From Vreelandella alkaliphila (GTDB lineage Bacteria > Pseudomonadota > Gammaproteobacteria > Pseudomonadales > Halomonadaceae): a stretch of 64,000 bases of DNA. Shown here one piece after another: positions 51,989 to 60,924 of this stretch. The position numbers and the translations under genes were made by a program. The notes under the pieces were generated by a model that worked only from the letters and a program-made list of their open reading frames with translations, did not search any database and was not told the origin of the DNA. The stretch's first letter is position 1; every line of letters begins with the position of its first letter. The stretch is taken from NCBI RefSeq assembly GCF_016107625.1, contig NZ_JABASV010000005.1:186001-250000 (forward strand), given 5' to 3'.

Positions 51989-52537
51989 TTACAGCTGATC
52001 CAAGCGATCAAATTTCTCGGCGATATCGCTCTCTGTCCAGTGAGGCACCCAGCCTTCAACGTTATCGAAGAAGCGCAGCGCAGTGAATTCTGGCGCTGGG
52101 CCCATATCAAACCAATGGGGCGTGTTCGCGGGTACGCTGATCAGGTCATTGCGGGTACACAGTACCTGATACACCTTGTCTTCAATATGCAGGCAGAAAA
52201 GCCCCTGGCCTTTAACGAAGAAGCGCACTTCGTCTTCGTGATGGCGGTGTTCGTTTAAGAACTTCTGGCGCATAGCGTCTTTGTCTGGGTGCGTGGGCAC
52301 CATGTGCAGCACATCGACGGTTTGATAGCCGCCGATGGCTTTAACCCGGTCGATGTCGTCTTGATAAAGCGCTAAAATATCTTCCTGGGTGGCATCGTCG
52401 GCAATCTCGCCCGGCGTTGCCCAGCGTTCAAACAGCACACCCACCTTGTTCAGCTCAGCAGTTATCTGCTCGCCGTCAGTGATGTCCAGCAGGGCATCGT
52501 TAGGGTTCTGATCAGCAAATACTTTCAGTTGCGACAT
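51989..52537 (-). CDS. mtnD: Acireductone dioxygenase
   Basis: Opens the acireductone ring in methionine salvage, making the 2-oxo-4-methylthiobutanoate precursor of methionine (Fe form) or an off-pathway product (Ni form). The 182-residue cupin has the metal site FLNEHRHHEDEVRFFVKGQGLF, with His-x-His and Glu, and a third His in PHWFDMGP. Length and motif are standard. It is 11 bp after mtnC in the mtnB-mtnC-mtnD run. Confidence 0.94.
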   Translation of the reverse strand: MSQLKVFADQNPNDALLDITDGEQITAELNKVGVLFERWATPGEIADDATQEDILALYQDDIDRVKAIGGYQTVDVLHMVPTHPDKDAMRQKFLNEHRHHEDEVRFFVKGQGLFCLHIEDKVYQVLCTRNDLISVPANTPHWFDMGPAPEFTALRFFDNVEGWVPHWTESDIAEKFDRLDQL

Positions 52538-52548
52538 TCTAGGCTCTC

Positions 52549-53235
52549 CTAAAGCGCAATTTCATCAAAGCGGGAAACGCACGCGTGGGTGTTGCCCGCC
52601 TGGGTGCCTTCGCGAACTAACTGCAGGGTTTGCATGCCCGCCTGCTTGGCGGCGTCCAGCTCTTCGACCACGTCCGACAAGAACAGCACCGCTTCCGGTG
52701 GCAGGTCAAGCTCAGCGATAATTCGCTGGTAGGCCGTGGCTTCGCGCTTATGGCCAATATGAGTGTCGAAGTAGCCGCTAAACAGGGGGGTTAAGTCGCC
52801 TTCATCGCTGTAGCCAAACAGCAGCTTCTGCGCCTGCACGGAACCTGACGAATACACGTACAGCGCTTTGCCTGCCTGCTGCCACTGGCGCAGCGCCGGG
52901 GCGACGTCGCTATACAGGTGGCCTTTAAAATCGCCACGCTGATAGCCATCGGCCCACACCATACCTTGCAGTGCTTTCAGCGGAGTAACTTTTTGGTCAG
53001 TCTCGATCCAATGTAGCAACTGCGCAATGACTGCTTCCAGCGTGGCATCAGCGTCGCCCATTTCGCGGCGCACGGTGCTAATTTGCTCGGCAACCTCTGG
53101 AGAGTCAGCATTTGCCCGCAAGAAATCGGGCAGCTTGGCCTGGGCGTAGGGAAACAGCACCTTATGGACGAAGTTAATATCCGTGGTGGTACCTTCGATA
53201 TCGGTGACAACGGCGCGAACAGCAGGGTTACTCAT
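52549..53235 (-). CDS. mtnC: Enolase-phosphatase (acireductone synthase)
   Basis: Bifunctional HAD enzyme that enolises and dephosphorylates 2,3-diketo-5-methylthiopentyl phosphate. The N-terminal motif is VVTDIEGTTTDINFVHKVLFPYA, where DIEGTTT is typical of MtnC. KALYVYSSGSVQAQKLLFGY and VLFLSDVVEELDAAKQAGMQTLQLVREG follow. The 228-residue length is normal. It overlaps mtnB by 4 bp. Confidence 0.94.
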   Translation of the reverse strand: MSNPAVRAVVTDIEGTTTDINFVHKVLFPYAQAKLPDFLRANADSPEVAEQISTVRREMGDADATLEAVIAQLLHWIETDQKVTPLKALQGMVWADGYQRGDFKGHLYSDVAPALRQWQQAGKALYVYSSGSVQAQKLLFGYSDEGDLTPLFSGYFDTHIGHKREATAYQRIIAELDLPPEAVLFLSDVVEELDAAKQAGMQTLQLVREGTQAGNTHACVSRFDEIAL

Positions 53236-53822
53236 TTAGACCACCGGCTCTCTTCAAGTACACAGGACAGTAAAAATTCAATGGCTTCCAAGTGCCGACG
53301 GCAACTAGCGATGCTATCGCCCACGGCATAAATACCGTGCCCCGCCACCAAAAAGCCCCAGGGCATCGGCCAGCCGAGGCGTACATGCTCCGCTAGCTCG
53401 TCCATATCTTGGGAATTTGGTACCACAGGTAAAAGAACCGAGGCATCATGAGTCACGTTGCCCGCTAAGGCTTTTTGCATCTCGAAGCCACTTAGCTCAA
53501 TGCCGTTTGGAAAGCGCCGTGACAGCACAGTGCTGGCTAGGGTATGGGTATGCAGCACGCAGTTGATGGTCGGGTCTAGCCGATAAAGCGCAGCGTGAAG
53601 ATCACTTTCCGCGCTAGGTTTCCCATCACCGGATAACACCTTGCCATCCAGGTTGCAGAGCAAGAGGTCATCGGCCTGAATGCGGGTTTTATCCCGGCCA
53701 GAAGCGGTGACAAGATAGCCCGCCTCGGTACGGGCGGAAAAGTTACCGCCAGTGGCTGGCGTCCAGCCTTGCTGCGCCGCCCATGAAATGGCGGCCAGCA
53801 GTTCAGTTTGTAGCGTCATCAT
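53232..53822 (-). CDS. mtnB: Methylthioribulose-1-phosphate dehydratase
   Basis: Class II aldolase-fold dehydratase, 196 residues, third step of the pathway. GWTPATGGNFSARTEAGYLVTASGRDKT carries the phosphate-binding TGGN; VLHTHTLASTVLSRRF carries the zinc His pair; GHGIYAVGDSIASCRRHLEAIEFLL has the third His. It overlaps mtnC and is first in the mtnBCD operon, divergent from mtnA. Confidence 0.93.
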   Translation of the reverse strand: MMTLQTELLAAISWAAQQGWTPATGGNFSARTEAGYLVTASGRDKTRIQADDLLLCNLDGKVLSGDGKPSAESDLHAALYRLDPTINCVLHTHTLASTVLSRRFPNGIELSGFEMQKALAGNVTHDASVLLPVVPNSQDMDELAEHVRLGWPMPWGFLVAGHGIYAVGDSIASCRRHLEAIEFLLSCVLEESRWSK

Positions 53823-53933
53823 AGGATCTGCGTCGCCTCATCTAGTAGCAGCCATTCTATATGATAAGCTTCGCGCCTGATAAGCCGCGCCGTTGTTCTG
53901 CTAGTCAAGCTCAAGTGCTCAAGGAGTCCAGCA

Positions 53934-54959
53934 ATGCCACACCTACAGTCACGCAGTTTACGGGTCTATGCCGACCACCTTGAGTATTTGGATCAAACCC
54001 AACTGCCCCAGGCGGAACAGTGGGTGCGCTGTGGTTCACCAGAAGAGTGGCAGCATGCGGTGAAAAACCTAGCGATTCGCGGGGCACCGCTGATTGGTTT
54101 GAGCGCCGCTTTCGTGCTGGCTCAATACGCCGCGCGTCATCCGCAAAGTGATTGGCAGTTGGTAAGTGATCGCTTACGCGCCACGCGTCCCACCGCAGTG
54201 AACCTGATGTACTGCCTGGATGCCATGGAAGCCTGCTTTGAGCAAGGGGTTGCCACCTTGGCTGAGCGTGCCGCTGAACTGTTTGCAGAAGACCGCGCGC
54301 TTTGCCAGCGTATGGCCGAGCGGGGAGCCGACCTTTTGCAATCAGGCAACCGCATATTGACCCACTGCAATACCGGCGCGCTGGCCACCGCAGGCGTTGG
54401 CACCGCCATTGGCGCGCTGGCCGTTGCCAAACAGCGCGGTGTGACGCTGCATGTGTATGTGGATGAAACCCGCCCGCTGCTGCAAGGTGGCCGCTTAACC
54501 GCCTGGGAAATGGCCGACTTAGGCATTCCCTATCAATTGATTGCTGACAGCATGGCCGCGAGCTTAATGGCCGCGGGGAAAGTCGATAAAGTCATGGTCG
54601 GTGCCGACCGCATTTGTGCCAACGGTGACTTCGCCAACAAAGTGGGTACTTACATGCTGGCGGTGATTGCTCACTATCATCAGGTGCCGTTCTATGTAGT
54701 GGCCCCTTACACCACGATAGATCCCGCCTGCGCCACTGGCGCCGAGATTCCTATTGAACAGCGTGACGGCGCCGAAATACGCGGTGTTTCGGGTGCCTTT
54801 GGCGACGTAGTGTGGGCACCCAGCGATGCTCCCGTATGGAACCCTGCCTTTGATGTTACACCCGCCAAGCTGGTCACCGCCTGGGTGCTAGACACTGGCA
54901 CCTTCGATGCCGCCGCGATAGTGCGTGGCGAACACTGCCAGGGGCGTGCAGAAAGATAG
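53934..54959 (+). CDS. mtnA: Methylthioribose-1-phosphate isomerase
   Basis: Isomerises methylthioribose 1-phosphate to the ribulose form, between the MtnK and MtnB steps. The 341-residue protein has RGAPLIGLSAAFVLAQYA, LTHCNTGALATAGVGTAIGAL with the active Cys, YVDETRPLLQGGRLTAWE and VGADRICANGDFANKVGTYMLAVIAHYHQVPFYVVAP with the active Asp. AAGGAG precedes the ATG. It is convergent with the Ugp-type permease. Confidence 0.95.
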   Translation: MPHLQSRSLRVYADHLEYLDQTQLPQAEQWVRCGSPEEWQHAVKNLAIRGAPLIGLSAAFVLAQYAARHPQSDWQLVSDRLRATRPTAVNLMYCLDAMEACFEQGVATLAERAAELFAEDRALCQRMAERGADLLQSGNRILTHCNTGALATAGVGTAIGALAVAKQRGVTLHVYVDETRPLLQGGRLTAWEMADLGIPYQLIADSMAASLMAAGKVDKVMVGADRICANGDFANKVGTYMLAVIAHYHQVPFYVVAPYTTIDPACATGAEIPIEQRDGAEIRGVSGAFGDVVWAPSDAPVWNPAFDVTPAKLVTAWVLDTGTFDAAAIVRGEHCQGRAER

Positions 54960-54964
54960 TGATC

Positions 54965-55807
54965 CTAGCGAATCCCCGCTCTTAAAAACGACTGCACGAA
55001 CTGGCGTTGGAAGAGCAAAAAGGCAATTAGCAGCGGGGCGATGCTTAACAGCGTCGCAGCGCTAACGGTCGCCCAGTTAACCCCAGTTTCGGGCGCGGAA
55101 AATACCCCTAACCCTACCGTTAGCGGGCGGCTCTCTACCGAGTTGGTCACCACTAATGGCCAGATAAAGTTATTCCAGTGGTGGCTAATCGAGACCAGCC
55201 CATAAGCAAGATAGGTAGGCTTGGCTAGCGGTACGTACACCTTCCACAAAATTTCCAGCCAGTTGCAGCCTTCGATACGCGCGGCGTCTTCCAGTTCTCG
55301 GGGGATGGTTTTAAAGGTTTGGCGGAGCAGAAAAATACCCAGGGCGCTAGCCACATAAGGTAAGCCAATCCCGGTGATGGTGTTGATCAGCCCCAGCTCA
55401 CTAGCGATGCGGTAGTTCTCGACAATCAGCACTTCTGGGAACACAAAGAGCTGAATCAGCACCAGCATAAACAGAACGTTCTTGCCTGGAATCGGAAAGC
55501 GCGCAAAGGCAAACGCCGCCAGGGTACAGACCACAAACTGGCCAATCACTACTCCCGTTACCAGCGCAAAGGTGTTCAGGTAGTAGCGGGCAAAGGGTGC
55601 TTGAGACCAGGCGTTAGTGAAGTTCTCCAGCGTCAGCGGGGCGAAAAGCGCAAAGTTGACCATAAACTCGCTAGGGTGGAAGGCGGCCCAAAAGGCGTAC
55701 AGCAGCGGAAAAATCCAAATAATCGCCAGTAGCCACGCGGCCACGGTTTCCAGCGTTGGGATTGAGAAGAAGCGGGAGCGGTGCGCATAGGCAGTGGTCG
55801 TATTCAT
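54965..55807 (-). CDS. ABC importer permease (UgpE/MalG-like)
   Basis: Second inner-membrane permease of a carbohydrate-type importer, 280 residues, about six helices. The EAA loop reads IPRELEDAARIEGCNWLEILWKVYVPLAKPTYLAYG. It overlaps the first permease by 4 bp. It is the last gene of the operon and ends 5 bp from the convergent mtnA. Confidence 0.9.
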   Translation of the reverse strand: MNTTTAYAHRSRFFSIPTLETVAAWLLAIIWIFPLLYAFWAAFHPSEFMVNFALFAPLTLENFTNAWSQAPFARYYLNTFALVTGVVIGQFVVCTLAAFAFARFPIPGKNVLFMLVLIQLFVFPEVLIVENYRIASELGLINTITGIGLPYVASALGIFLLRQTFKTIPRELEDAARIEGCNWLEILWKVYVPLAKPTYLAYGLVSISHHWNNFIWPLVVTNSVESRPLTVGLGVFSAPETGVNWATVSAATLLSIAPLLIAFLLFQRQFVQSFLRAGIR

Positions 55808-56688
55808 TGATAGTGCGTCCTGCGATCTAAAATCGTGAACTTAAGCGTGGCCACTACCGCGAGCACTAGCAGAATCACCACCGTAATGGTGGCTGCCGTG
55901 GTGCGGTCAAAGAACGAGAACGCATTCTCGTAGACGTAGTAGAGCAGCAGGTTGGTGGCGTTGTTGGGCCCACCCTTGGTCAAGATAAATAGGTGATCCA
56001 CGACCCGTACCGAGTTAATCAGCGCATTGATGAGCACAAACAGCGTGGTGGGCATGAGTAGTGGAAAGGTGACGCGCCAAAAGAAGCTCCAGCGGCTAGT
56101 GCCTTCTAAATCAGCCGCCTCTTTTAACTCGGGTGGCATACTCTGTAGCGCCGCCAAGTAGAAGATCATAAAAAAGCCGGCCTCCTTCCACACCGACATC
56201 ACGATCACCGAACTTAATGCAAGGTTTGGATCGCCCAGCCAGTTCACCCCAGAAAAGCCCAGCATACCGAGCAGTTTATTGAATAGGCCAATTTGCGGCG
56301 CATAGAAAAACATCCAGATATTGGCGGCAGCGATCATGGGTAGAATCGTCGGCGTAAAGTAGGCCATGCGCACAAAGCCCCGACCGCGAAGCTTGCCATT
56401 GACGAATAGCGCCATACCCAAAGCCAGCGCAATAGACGTAGGAATCGTACCGACGGCGTAGATTAAGTTGTTACGCGCTACTTTCCAAAACGTCGGGTCA
56501 TCGAACAACACTTGATAATTTTCAAGGCCTACGAATTCAGTGGGGGCACCGCGAAAGCCGGGTAAAAACAGACTGTTAATGACCGTCGTCACGGTCGGTA
56601 AATAAGCAAAAGTCGTCAGCAGTACTGCAGCGGGCAGTAGCAGAAGCGCGCCATAGAGCTGCATTTTGCGGTGGTTGGTGAATGACAT
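55804..56688 (-). CDS. ABC importer permease (UgpA/MalF-like)
   Basis: First inner-membrane permease, about 294 residues with six helices. YGALLLLPAAVLLTTFAYLPTVTTVINSLF is TM1 and the EAA loop is MPPELKEAADLEGTSRWSFFWRVTFPLLMP. The ATG at 56688 is chosen over a TTG 15 bp upstream; neither has a strong ribosome site. It lies between the binding protein and the second permease. Confidence 0.88.
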   Translation of the reverse strand: MSFTNHRKMQLYGALLLLPAAVLLTTFAYLPTVTTVINSLFLPGFRGAPTEFVGLENYQVLFDDPTFWKVARNNLIYAVGTIPTSIALALGMALFVNGKLRGRGFVRMAYFTPTILPMIAAANIWMFFYAPQIGLFNKLLGMLGFSGVNWLGDPNLALSSVIVMSVWKEAGFFMIFYLAALQSMPPELKEAADLEGTSRWSFFWRVTFPLLMPTTLFVLINALINSVRVVDHLFILTKGGPNNATNLLLYYVYENAFSFFDRTTAATITVVILLVLAVVATLKFTILDRRTHYQ

Positions 56689-56751
56689 AGTGAAGTACCG
56701 CAAGTTGGAAAAGCCGGGGCATGCCCCGGCGAACAGTAAAATGGCTAACGA

Positions 56752-58032
56752 TTAGCGGGCGTAGCGGCGTAACACGCTATCGGCCTCTTGCTGCGCCTGG
56801 CTAAGCGCTTCTTGCGCTGTCATTTGGCCGGTCAGCGCTGCTTGCACGGCGTTATCCAAGGCGCGGCGAATGCGGCCACCCTGGTAGGTGGAAAGCTCTG
56901 CCGTGCCGTGTTCAAGCTGGTCGCGGGCGACCGCGGCAGGTGGGAACTCTTCCACATAGCCTTGCAGCGCGTCGGTTTCGTAGGCGGCGGGGCTAACGCC
57001 CATATAGCCGGTTTCAATCGACCAGGCGGCAGCTCGCTCGGGAGCGGTCATCCAGCGGATAAAGGTCATCGCTGCGCGCTGCTCTTCTTCTGTCGTATCT
57101 TCAAAAATGTAGAAGTTACCGCCGCCGGTGGGGCTGCCACGCTGGGTTTTCATCGGCAGCATAGCGACGCCAAAATCAAAATTGGCTTCGCTGCGTACCG
57201 CGGTCAGGTTGCCCGTGGTGTGCCACATCATCGCCGTGGACTCTTCCAGGAAGTTCTGGCGCAGGGTGCCCCACTCAATGGTGCCGTTAGGCATGGCATT
57301 GTGCTCGGTGGCCAATGATACCCAGTACTCCAGCGCTTCAACCGCTGCGGGGTCGTCGAAGTAGACCTCGGTGCCATCTTCGCTCATTAGCCGGTGGCCG
57401 TTCTGAAAGGCAAAGGCCTGGAACATCCAGTAGGGGTAGCCAGTCGATGGCACCATCACGCCCCACTGCTCGCCGTTGGAGGCTTCGCGCACGGTGGCGG
57501 CCATTTCGGCCATCTCTTGCCAATTCTCAGGGGGCGTTTCGGGGTCTAGGCCAGCGGCTTCAAAGGCGTCTTTGTTCCAGAACAGTACGATGGTGGAGCG
57601 TTGGAAGGGGATGCCGTAGGTTTTGCCATCCAACTGGCCATTTTCCATCAGCCCTGGGTAGAAGCCATCGAGCCATTCGCGCTCTTCATCGGTTTCGACC
57701 AGGTCATCAAAGGCGACGATGGCGTTCTGCTCAATCAGCTCGTACAGATCGATGGAGAACATGACCGACAGCTGCGGCGTTTCACCCGCTTCCATCGCTG
57801 ACATGGCGCGCACGCGGGTGTCGTCGTAGTTACCGGCGTAGATCGCTTCCACATTGATATCGGGGTATTCGCTTTCAAACTCTTCCACCAGATTATCAAC
57901 GACGTCGGTGAGTGCACCGCCCACTGCGACCGGGTAGTACATGGTCAGATCGACGCTATCCGCGTTTACCTGGGCGGCGCTAAACAAGCCCGCTGCCAGA
58001 GCGGTCATTGCAAAAGGGGTACGCAAACGCAT
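56752..58032 (-). CDS. Periplasmic binding protein (UgpB-like)
   Basis: Extracellular solute-binding protein of 426 residues with a signal peptide (about 1-24). Its start VDLTMYYPVAVGGALTDVVDNLVEEFESEYPDINVEAIYAGNYDDTRVRAMSAM resembles UgpB (AGNY motif), and GLDPETPPENWQEMAEMAATVRE and NFDFGVAMLPMKTQRG are shared family blocks. This suggests a glycerol-phosphate-like, sugar or polyol ligand, not settled by sequence. GGAG precedes the ATG. No ugpQ phosphodiesterase is present. It follows the ATPase gene by 30 bp. Confidence 0.87.
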   Translation of the reverse strand: MRLRTPFAMTALAAGLFSAAQVNADSVDLTMYYPVAVGGALTDVVDNLVEEFESEYPDINVEAIYAGNYDDTRVRAMSAMEAGETPQLSVMFSIDLYELIEQNAIVAFDDLVETDEEREWLDGFYPGLMENGQLDGKTYGIPFQRSTIVLFWNKDAFEAAGLDPETPPENWQEMAEMAATVREASNGEQWGVMVPSTGYPYWMFQAFAFQNGHRLMSEDGTEVYFDDPAAVEALEYWVSLATEHNAMPNGTIEWGTLRQNFLEESTAMMWHTTGNLTAVRSEANFDFGVAMLPMKTQRGSPTGGGNFYIFEDTTEEEQRAAMTFIRWMTAPERAAAWSIETGYMGVSPAAYETDALQGYVEEFPPAAVARDQLEHGTAELSTYQGGRIRRALDNAVQAALTGQMTAQEALSQAQQEADSVLRRYAR

Positions 58033-58061
58033 AAGAGACTCCGCAAGTGTCAGTACTGCTG

Positions 58062-59192
58062 TCAGTGTTGGAAAGAGCCCACCGCCGGTGGGCGAGGAAC
58101 GCTTCGAGATGAGCTGGGTAAGGGGAACGTCGTCAGGTCATCCCGCCGCAGGCCTTCAGCATCGAAAAGGTGTGTATTCTCTGACGTCCAGTAGAGGCTA
58201 CATGGCTGACCTGTCAGTGCCTGCTTGCCGCTAAGCCGCACGCGTAGGGTGTGCGACCCCACTGCCACATAAGCAATGGTATCTGCTCCCAGGTACTCTT
58301 CACTTAATACGTTAGCGGGTACGCCGGAACCGGGGGCGATACGCAGTTCGATATCTTCCGGGCGGATGCCTAGATGTCCGCCAGCGGCGTCCAAGGGGGC
58401 TACGGGAGTACTTGGTTCGCCTTCGATAACGGCACCATCTTTACCGGCTACTAGTGGCAGCAGGTTCATGGCGGGGCTGCCAATAAAACTGGCGGCAAAA
58501 GCGCTAGCGGGGCGGTTATAAAGCTCGTCGGGGGTGCCGTCCTGGACGATTTTGCCGTGCTGCATCAGAAGCACACGATCTCCCATGCTCATCGCTTCCA
58601 CTTGGTCGTGGGTGACGTAAATCACCGTCATATTCAGGCGACTTTGTAGTGCTTTGATTTCCCTACGCATGTCGCTGCGTAGCCGAGCGTCCAGGTTGGA
58701 TAGCGGTTCATCCATCAGGCAGATCGGGTGTTCGGAAATAATTGAGCGCGCCAAAGCAACCCGTTGGCGTTGGCCGCCGGAAAGTTGCGCAGGTTTGCGG
58801 TCTAGGTAATCGGTTAAATCAACCAGTTCGGCGACCTTGGCCAGTCGCTGGCGCTGCTCATCTTTGGGTACCTTGCGGCTGCGCAGGCCAAAAACGATAT
58901 TGTCGGCAACGCTCAAATGCGGAAACAGCGCGTAGGACTGAAACACCATGCTCAGACCACGGTCGCCGGGCGGCAGGCGGGTAACGTCGCGCTCGCCGAT
59001 ATGAATACGCCCATCGCTGGCCTCTTCCAGGCCCGCGATCATGCGCAGCGTGGTGGATTTACCACAGCCTGAAGGGCCGAGCAGAATGACAAATTGCCCA
59101 GGTGTGACGTCGAAGGAGATGTCATCGACGGCAGTAGTCGCGTCCCAACGTTTAGTGACGCGTTCCAAGCGAATACGCGATTGGTTTGACAT
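58062..59192 (-). CDS. ABC importer ATPase (UgpC/MalK-like)
   Basis: ATP-binding subunit of about 376 residues, first gene of the Ugp-type operon, unlike the classic ugpBAEC order. Walker A GPSGCGKSTTLRM, Q-loop FQSYALFPHLSV, signature LSGGQRQRVALARSII, Walker B CLMDEPLSNLD, His-loop VTHDQVEAMSMGD. The C-terminal OB/TOBE region reads LGIRPEDIELRIAPGSGVPANVLSEEYLGADTIAYVAVGSHTLRVRLSG. ATG at 59192 is chosen, with GGTGAT upstream. Confidence 0.9.
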   Translation of the reverse strand: MSNQSRIRLERVTKRWDATTAVDDISFDVTPGQFVILLGPSGCGKSTTLRMIAGLEEASDGRIHIGERDVTRLPPGDRGLSMVFQSYALFPHLSVADNIVFGLRSRKVPKDEQRQRLAKVAELVDLTDYLDRKPAQLSGGQRQRVALARSIISEHPICLMDEPLSNLDARLRSDMRREIKALQSRLNMTVIYVTHDQVEAMSMGDRVLLMQHGKIVQDGTPDELYNRPASAFAASFIGSPAMNLLPLVAGKDGAVIEGEPSTPVAPLDAAGGHLGIRPEDIELRIAPGSGVPANVLSEEYLGADTIAYVAVGSHTLRVRLSGKQALTGQPCSLYWTSENTHLFDAEGLRRDDLTTFPLPSSSRSVPRPPAVGSFQH

Positions 59193-59306
59193 AGCACACA
59201 CATCACCGGCTGTTGGTTGTTATTGGTTCAGCTTGTGTTGAAGGTGTTGCCGTTGTATGACACTTACATGGATGGTTGATGACGGCGGTTGTGTCAAGCG
59301 GAAAAT

Positions 59307-60725
59307 TCACTTGGTGACTTTGATGCCATAACGCTGAAGCCTGCGCACCACGCTGGATTGGCTAATCCCCAGCCGCTCAGCGATGGCGTACGTGCTAGGG
59401 AGCGTTTTGCTCAACGCTTCCAGTGTTTCGCGTTCTAGTCTGGCGAGGTACTGCTTTAGGGTTTCCTCTGGTGCTAAGGCGGCGACTAACGAAGAGGTTG
59501 AAGTTTGCGCTAGATTAGCAGGGGGCTGCTCCGTAAAGGGGTGAGGACTAGGTGCTTCAATTTGATCCGTTGGGCTGGATAGCCAGGCTCTTTCTAGCCA
59601 GTTTTCAAGCTCGCGGACGTTACCTGGCCAGTCGCTTCCCATTAACGTTGACCATACTGGGTTGCCCAGGATTTTTTGTCGCCCATAGCGTTGGTTAAGG
59701 CGTTTCAAACAGGCTTCCACGAGATCAGGAATATCTTCTCGGCGGTCGCGTAAAGGGGGAAGCGTGACCGGTATGACGTTGAGACGGTAGTAAAGGTCCA
59801 GACGAAATAGGCCCGCTTCTACTTGTTTTGCTAAATTCTGATTCGTGGCGACAACTAAGCGAAAGTCCACTTTGCGCGGTCGTGTATCGCCTAACCGGGT
59901 AAGGCTTCCGTCCTGGATAACTTTTAGCAGTTTGGTTTGCATTAATAAGGGAAGCTCACCGATTTCATCGAGAAACAGCGTGCCACCTTCTGCTTGCTCT
60001 AATAAGCCTGCTTTTCCTTGGCGAGCCGCGCCGCTGAACGCGCCGGGCTGATAGCCAAACATCTCAGACTCAAATAAGTTTTCGGGAATGGCCGCACAGT
60101 TAACCTCAATAAAGGGATGGTTATGGCGTTGGCTCCAACGGTGCAACTGTTTGGCAAACGCGGTTTTTCCCACGCCCGACTCTCCCAGCATCAATACATT
60201 AGCGTCTGAGGGGGCGACCCGTTTGAGAAGCAAGGCGACTTCACGCATAACGTGGCTTCGCGCCTGCAAGTTATCCAGCGCGTCGTCCAGCGCTTGCTCC
60301 TCGGCATCGGGGGCTGCTTGGCTACGTTTTAAGTGCTCACTAAAGCGCTTCTGGAGTAGTGCATATTCGTCTTGTAGGAGCTGTAAATCGGTTAAGTCTC
60401 TGGAGCGGCTGATAACACGCTCCAACTTTCCATTCACAAAGACAGGGTAGGCTTCAGCAATCACACGGCGTCCGGTGCCTGTTACCTGCATAAGTTGGGC
60501 TGGCTGGTGGGTGCGCATCACTTCTAAGGTGATGGATGGCTTCAAGATGCCTGCTTGCTGAAGCTGATAAACGCTATTGCCTAGCAGCTCTTCCCGGGGC
60601 GCACCATAAACAGCCTCAGCACCGGGGCTAATATCAAGCACTCGACCCTCTCCGCTGACGATAAAGAAGTGATCGTTGGCGGTTTCCACAATGGTTTTTA
60701 GCACGCACTTATCGATTTCACTCAT
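59307..60725 (-). CDS. Sigma-54-dependent activator, PAS-AAA+-HTH (TyrR-like HTH)
   Basis: Enhancer-binding protein of 472 residues. An N-terminal PAS domain (about 5-115: [43 protein letters not shown]) may bind a small ligand. The AAA+ domain has Walker [14 protein letters not shown], the sigma-54 contact loop [18 protein letters not shown] (GAFSGA in place of GAFTGA) and Walker [15 protein letters not shown]. The C-terminal HTH is [24 protein letters not shown], of the TyrR type. The start at 60725 leaves the PAS whole; longer frames run into the promoter region. It diverges from a ureohydrolase gene that has a sigma-54 promoter. Confidence 0.88.
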   Translation of the reverse strand: MSEIDKCVLKTIVETANDHFFIVSGEGRVLDISPGAEAVYGAPREELLGNSVYQLQQAGILKPSITLEVMRTHQPAQLMQVTGTGRRVIAEAYPVFVNGKLERVISRSRDLTDLQLLQDEYALLQKRFSEHLKRSQAAPDAEEQALDDALDNLQARSHVMREVALLLKRVAPSDANVLMLGESGVGKTAFAKQLHRWSQRHNHPFIEVNCAAIPENLFESEMFGYQPGAFSGAARQGKAGLLEQAEGGTLFLDEIGELPLLMQTKLLKVIQDGSLTRLGDTRPRKVDFRLVVATNQNLAKQVEAGLFRLDLYYRLNVIPVTLPPLRDRREDIPDLVEACLKRLNQRYGRQKILGNPVWSTLMGSDWPGNVRELENWLERAWLSSPTDQIEAPSPHPFTEQPPANLAQTSTSSLVAALAPEETLKQYLARLERETLEALSKTLPSTYAIAERLGISQSSVVRRLQRYGIKVTK

Positions 60726-60749
60726 AGCGATTGTCTCTTGAGCAACCTG

Positions 60750-60823
60750 TGATTCATTTTTGCATCGATGATGCATATATGACTTAAGTGTACGTGATTT
60801 TGATTCATTACTGCATCGATAAT
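60750..60823. promoter_or_regulatory. Paired enhancer-like repeats for the sigma-54 activator
   Basis: TGATTCATTTTTGCATCGAT (60750-60769) and TGATTCATTACTGCATCGAT (60801-60820) differ in only two bases, start 51 bp apart and both continue (G/A)ATG. The inner TGCATCGATGATGCA is nearly palindromic. They lie about 75 and 125 bp before the expected transcription start, the usual place for enhancer sites. Confidence 0.65.
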
Positions 60824-60857
60824 GGCTGAAAGCCCTACTGTTAGGGCGTTTAGAGAC

Positions 60858-60875
60858 TTGGCATGTTCTGTGCAA
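60858..60875 (+). promoter_or_regulatory. Sigma-54 promoter of the ureohydrolase gene
   Basis: TTGGCATGTTCTGTGCAA (60858-60875) has GG at 60860-60861 and GC at 60872-60873, exactly 10 bp apart, as the -24/-12 elements require (consensus TTGGCACR-N4-TTGCW). Start codon is at 60925, with AAGGAG before it. The divergent activator supports it. Confidence 0.75.
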
Positions 60876-60924
60876 TGTAGTTGTTATTCAGCGCTACAAC
60901 ATGAACAACGCCAAGGAGATCTGT

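Noticed and set aside
54137-54526. 129-codon frame antisense to mtnA
   Set aside because: Shadow of a complete mtnA; Ser/Arg-rich with no pattern.
57315-57764. 149-codon frame antisense to the UgpB-like gene
   Set aside because: Arg/Ser/Pro-rich translation without domain features, inside a well-supported gene.
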